A stretch of DNA of 15,188 nt from contig JAKAAD010000012.1 in assembly GCA_021802305.1 (NCBI GenBank), forward strand, positions 1-15,188, in the 5' to 3' direction. The position numbers and the translations under genes are program-made. The stretch comes from a bacterium. GTDB lineage: Bacteria > Chlamydiota > Chlamydiia > Chlamydiales > Rhabdochlamydiaceae. The notes beneath the pieces are model-generated. The model had not been told where the DNA came from. It made no database searches and was given only the letters and a program-made list of their open reading frames with translations. Below, piece by piece: positions 13,043 through 15,188 of this stretch (position 1 is its first letter; each line of letters begins with the position of its first letter).

Positions 13043-14337
13043 TGGATCCACAAACTTTTCAGATTCTTCCCGGCAAATGCGCCTTGCTGATTGGCACGTA
13101 TCGCGGAAGCGACGACAAGAAAGCGTGCGATGCTTCCTTAGATGAACTAGAACGTCTTTGCGATACATATGGATTGCGCACCGAGGCAAAAATTGCCTGC
13201 GCAATCAAAAAAGTAGAAGCGGGAACATATCTTGGGCAGGGCAAGCTCGAAGAGATCCAAAGTTTTGCAAGAGGCATCGATGCCGAACTTTTGATTTTTG
13301 ATGAAGAAATTGCTCCGCATCAACAACGCAACCTAGAAAAGTTTTTTCGATTCCCGGTCATCGATCGAGCAGAACTCATTTTGGAAGTCTTTGCGCAGCG
13401 CGCAAAATCCAGAGAGGCAAAATTGCAAATCGAGCTCGCTCGATGGATGTATCAACTTCCCAGACTGCGCAGGCTATGGCCACACCTTTCAAGGCAAACG
13501 GGTACTTCAGGAGCAGGCGCCTATTTGAAAGGAGCGGGAGAAACGCAAATCGAGATTGATCGTCGAACGCTGAAAAAGCGCATTGATGTGCTTAAAAAAG
13601 AGATTGAGAACATTGCTTCACAAAGGCAAGTCCAGCGGTCGAGCCGCATGCGCACAGAGATTCCCACCTTTGCCATTGTCGGATATACCAATGCCGGAAA
13701 ATCGACATTGCTCAAAGCATTGACCCAAGCGGACGTACTCGTGGAAGACAAGCTTTTTGCTACATTGGATACAGCAACGCGAAAGTTTCGATTGCCCAAT
13801 CGCCAAGAAATTTTGCTCACGGATACCGTAGGGTTCATTCGCAAAATTCCCCATGGACTCATAGCGGCATTTAAAAGTACGTTAGAAGAAGCGCTCTTTT
13901 CTCAAATGTTGCTTCACGTCATTGACGTGAGTCACATAGATGCCGAAGGACAAGCGGACACCGCAGTACGCGTGCTCAAGGAGCTGGGTGCAGAAAAACA
14001 TCCCGTCATTACGATTCTCAATAAAATCGATCAATGTGCACATCCAAGCATACTTGTAAGATTTCGCATCAAATATCCAAAAACAGTAGCGATATCTGCG
14101 TTGCAACGAACGGGGTTTGGTGAACTCTTAGAAGCGATGATGCAGCAGATTGCAGCTCTAAGAAAGATTGTCGATCTTCGCATTCCGCAAAGTCATTATG
14201 CATTGGTGAGCGAAATCATGCGGCAAGGTCGCGTGATTTCTTGTGAATATGAAGCAAATGATATTTTGCTAAAGGTAGAAATCCCTCATCATTTAGAATA
14301 CAAGGTTGCGAACTTTGTGCAGAATGAGAGTTCGTAA
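13039..14337 (+). CDS. hflX: GTPase HflX, ribosome-associated
   Basis: 432 aa. The N-terminal HflX domain (about 1-200) includes G-Q-G-K-L-E-E at 66-72 and G-A-G-E-T-Q-I-E-I-D-R-R at 165-176. A helical linker follows, then the G domain: P-loop G-Y-T-N-A-G-K-S-T at 215-223, D-T-V-G-F at 262-266, N-K-I-D at 328-331 and S-A-L at 353-355. HflX binds the 50S exit/peptidyl-transferase region and splits or rescues stalled ribosomes. The usual R-G-P-G-E-T-Q is K-G-A-G-E-T-Q here, a small deviation. ATG 13039 overlaps the hydrolase stop (ATGA); a second ATG follows at 13042. The 3' end is close to or overlaps the radC start, suggesting an operon. Confidence 0.97.
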   Translation: MMDPQTFQILPGKCALLIGTYRGSDDKKACDASLDELERLCDTYGLRTEAKIACAIKKVEAGTYLGQGKLEEIQSFARGIDAELLIFDEEIAPHQQRNLEKFFRFPVIDRAELILEVFAQRAKSREAKLQIELARWMYQLPRLRRLWPHLSRQTGTSGAGAYLKGAGETQIEIDRRTLKKRIDVLKKEIENIASQRQVQRSSRMRTEIPTFAIVGYTNAGKSTLLKALTQADVLVEDKLFATLDTATRKFRLPNRQEILLTDTVGFIRKIPHGLIAAFKSTLEEALFSQMLLHVIDVSHIDAEGQADTAVRVLKELGAEKHPVITILNKIDQCAHPSILVRFRIKYPKTVAISALQRTGFGELLEAMMQQIAALRKIVDLRIPQSHYALVSEIMRQGRVISCEYEANDILLKVEIPHHLEYKVANFVQNESS

Positions 14338-14350
14338 GAAACGATCTGTT

Positions 14351-15043
14351 ATGCATTTAAAAACTCTACCCACTCAAGAACGTCCTCGCGAAAGACTTGT
14401 GCAATTTGGGCCCGATGCGCTTCCCATGTATGAACTTTTAGCTGTGATTTTAGGAAGCGGACTTCCGGGGAAATCCGTACTTACTCTTGCCAAAGAGCTC
14501 ATTGCTCATTTTGGAAGTTTAAAATTGCTCTTTGATGCATCCATAGCAGAGCTCATGGAGATCAAAGGAATTGGAAAGGCAAAGGCGATTCAGCTAAAAG
14601 CCGTATTTGGAATTGCGCAAAGATGGAAAAACGGTGCCTCTCTCTCTCGCCCTCGATTGCAGTCTGCTGCACAGGCATATGAGTTTGCCAAGGATGTGCT
14701 CGGGCAGGCAAAGCAGGAAATCATGCTCACACTGCTTCGCGATGTCAAAGGCACAATGATCCATTGCGAATCTGTAGCCGTGGGCACCCTTACCCAGATT
14801 CTCACCCATCCTCGAGAAGTCTTTTATCCAGCAGTAAAGCATAAAGCCCACAGTCTCATTTTGGCTCACAACCATGTGAGTGGAGACCCTACCCCCTCCC
14901 GCGCTGATCTCTGCCTTACGAGAGCGCTTCTGCGCTCTAGTGAGGTATTGGCCATTCGTTTGGATGATCATCTCATAGTTGGAGAGGGCAGTTACACCTC
15001 TCTGTACGAAAAGGGATTTTTTCGCAGGCGAGAGCACTATTAA
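14351..15043 (+). CDS. radC: RadC family JAB1/MPN-like protein
   Basis: 230 aa from ATG 14351, which lines up with the usual RadC beginning (M-x-x-K-x-L-P-x-x-E-R-P-R-E-R-L). In-frame ATG 14324 and TTG 14306 would add 9 or 15 residues and overlap hflX. An HhH-like segment is at about 66-91 (E-I-K-G-I-G-K-A-K-A). The JAMM metal site follows: E156 in R-E-V-F, H173-N-H175, S-G-D-P-T-P-S and D186. RadC proteins were linked to DNA repair, but the cellular role is unsettled. As far as I recall, Chlamydiaceae lack radC. No strong Shine-Dalgarno is seen before any of the starts; coupling to hflX is likely because the stop is only 13 nt upstream. Confidence 0.93.
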   Translation: MHLKTLPTQERPRERLVQFGPDALPMYELLAVILGSGLPGKSVLTLAKELIAHFGSLKLLFDASIAELMEIKGIGKAKAIQLKAVFGIAQRWKNGASLSRPRLQSAAQAYEFAKDVLGQAKQEIMLTLLRDVKGTMIHCESVAVGTLTQILTHPREVFYPAVKHKAHSLILAHNHVSGDPTPSRADLCLTRALLRSSEVLAIRLDDHLIVGEGSYTSLYEKGFFRRREHY

Positions 15044-15101
15044 AAAGGGTCTCAACAGATAACGCAATATGCGCACGCTATAAAATTCTCCTCCCTTTTG
15101 C

Positions 15102-15107
15102 TATACT
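15102..15107 (+). promoter_or_regulatory. Candidate -10 box before the methylthiotransferase gene
   Basis: TATACT (15102-15107) matches the -10 consensus at five of six positions and lies 14 nt before ATG 15122. No good -35 box is seen 16-18 nt upstream (only an AT-rich TATAAAA stretch). The leader would be very short. Confidence 0.28.
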
Positions 15108-15121
15108 TGCCTGATTGAGAA

Positions 15122-15188
15122 ATGGAAAAAACATTTAAAATTGTAACGCTTGGATGTCGCACGAACCAATATGAATCGGCAGCCTATG
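15122..15188 (+). CDS. MiaB/MtaB-family radical SAM methylthiotransferase, N-terminal fragment
   Basis: ATG 15122 opens a frame running off the window end, with 22 complete codons visible. The residues K-I-V-T-L-G-C-R-T-N-Q-Y-E-S match the N-terminal UPF0004 domain of tRNA/ribosomal methylthiotransferases. Its first iron-sulfur cysteine is the Cys in G-C-R-T-N (residue 12). The T-L-G-C-x-x-N-Q-Y-E form is more typical of MtaB (t6A37 to ms2t6A37) than of MiaB or RimO, but this is too little sequence to decide. The radical SAM CxxxCxxC motif lies beyond the window. Confidence 0.8.
   Translation, partial: MEKTFKIVTLGCRTNQYESAAY

Noticed and set aside
1..15188. CRISPR array, insertion sequence or prophage
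   Set aside because: No regularly spaced repeats, transposase or integrase motifs, or terminal inverted repeats were seen on either strand.

Overview
The window looks like a chromosomal segment of an environmental (amoeba-associated type) member of the Chlamydiae. Three observations support this. It begins inside a plastid/chlamydial-type ATP/ADP-family nucleotide transporter. It carries mdh, a DadA/MnmC-like FAD oxidoreductase, a PhnP-like hydrolase and hflX in one neighbourhood, which from memory matches a Chlamydia trachomatis neighbourhood (CT375, CT376, CT379, CT380). It also has citrate synthase, RadC, a Legionella/Lpg1974-type outer membrane protein and an F-box-like protein, which fit environmental chlamydiae rather than Chlamydiaceae. 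Genus cannot be decided by eye.

Layout. 1-1278: 3' part of a nucleotide transporter gene, convergent with the next block. 1331-3554 (minus): a two-gene RNA-repair operon, made of a 2H phosphoesterase (ThpR/LigT) fused to a short archease domain and then, overlapping by 8 nt, rtcB. 3591-5869 (plus): a divergent two-gene unit, an extended-SDR epimerase overlapping by 4 nt a membrane protein with a VKOR-like core between SPW-like flanks. 5870-6284: spacer with two hairpins, a good promoter, then tRNA-Ala(TGC) and tRNA-Ile(GAT). 6290-7868 (minus): EamA transporter then a short OMP gene overlapping its 3' end. 7943-11020 (plus): mdh, gltA and an FAD oxidoreductase, tightly packed. 11021-12259: accessory island with an F-box-like protein gene and the frameshifted remnant of a RhuM-family gene. 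12260-15043 (plus): PhnP-like hydrolase, hflX and radC, overlapping or abutting. 15122-end: first codons of a MiaB/MtaB-family methylthiotransferase.

How the genes fit together. The metabolic core (malate dehydrogenase, citrate synthase, nucleotide import) fits an intracellular bacterium with a fuller TCA cycle than Chlamydia. The most unusual part is the ThpR-archease fusion in an operon with rtcB. It puts 2',3'-cyclic phosphate chemistry and the RtcB activator on one polypeptide next to the ligase. All catalytic motifs of RtcB and both HxT motifs of the 2H domain are intact. The archease part appears to lack a central block of about 35-45 residues. The second point of interest is the island at 11.0-12.3 kb, where a probable host-interaction gene and a decayed mobile-type gene sit inside an otherwise conserved gene neighbourhood.
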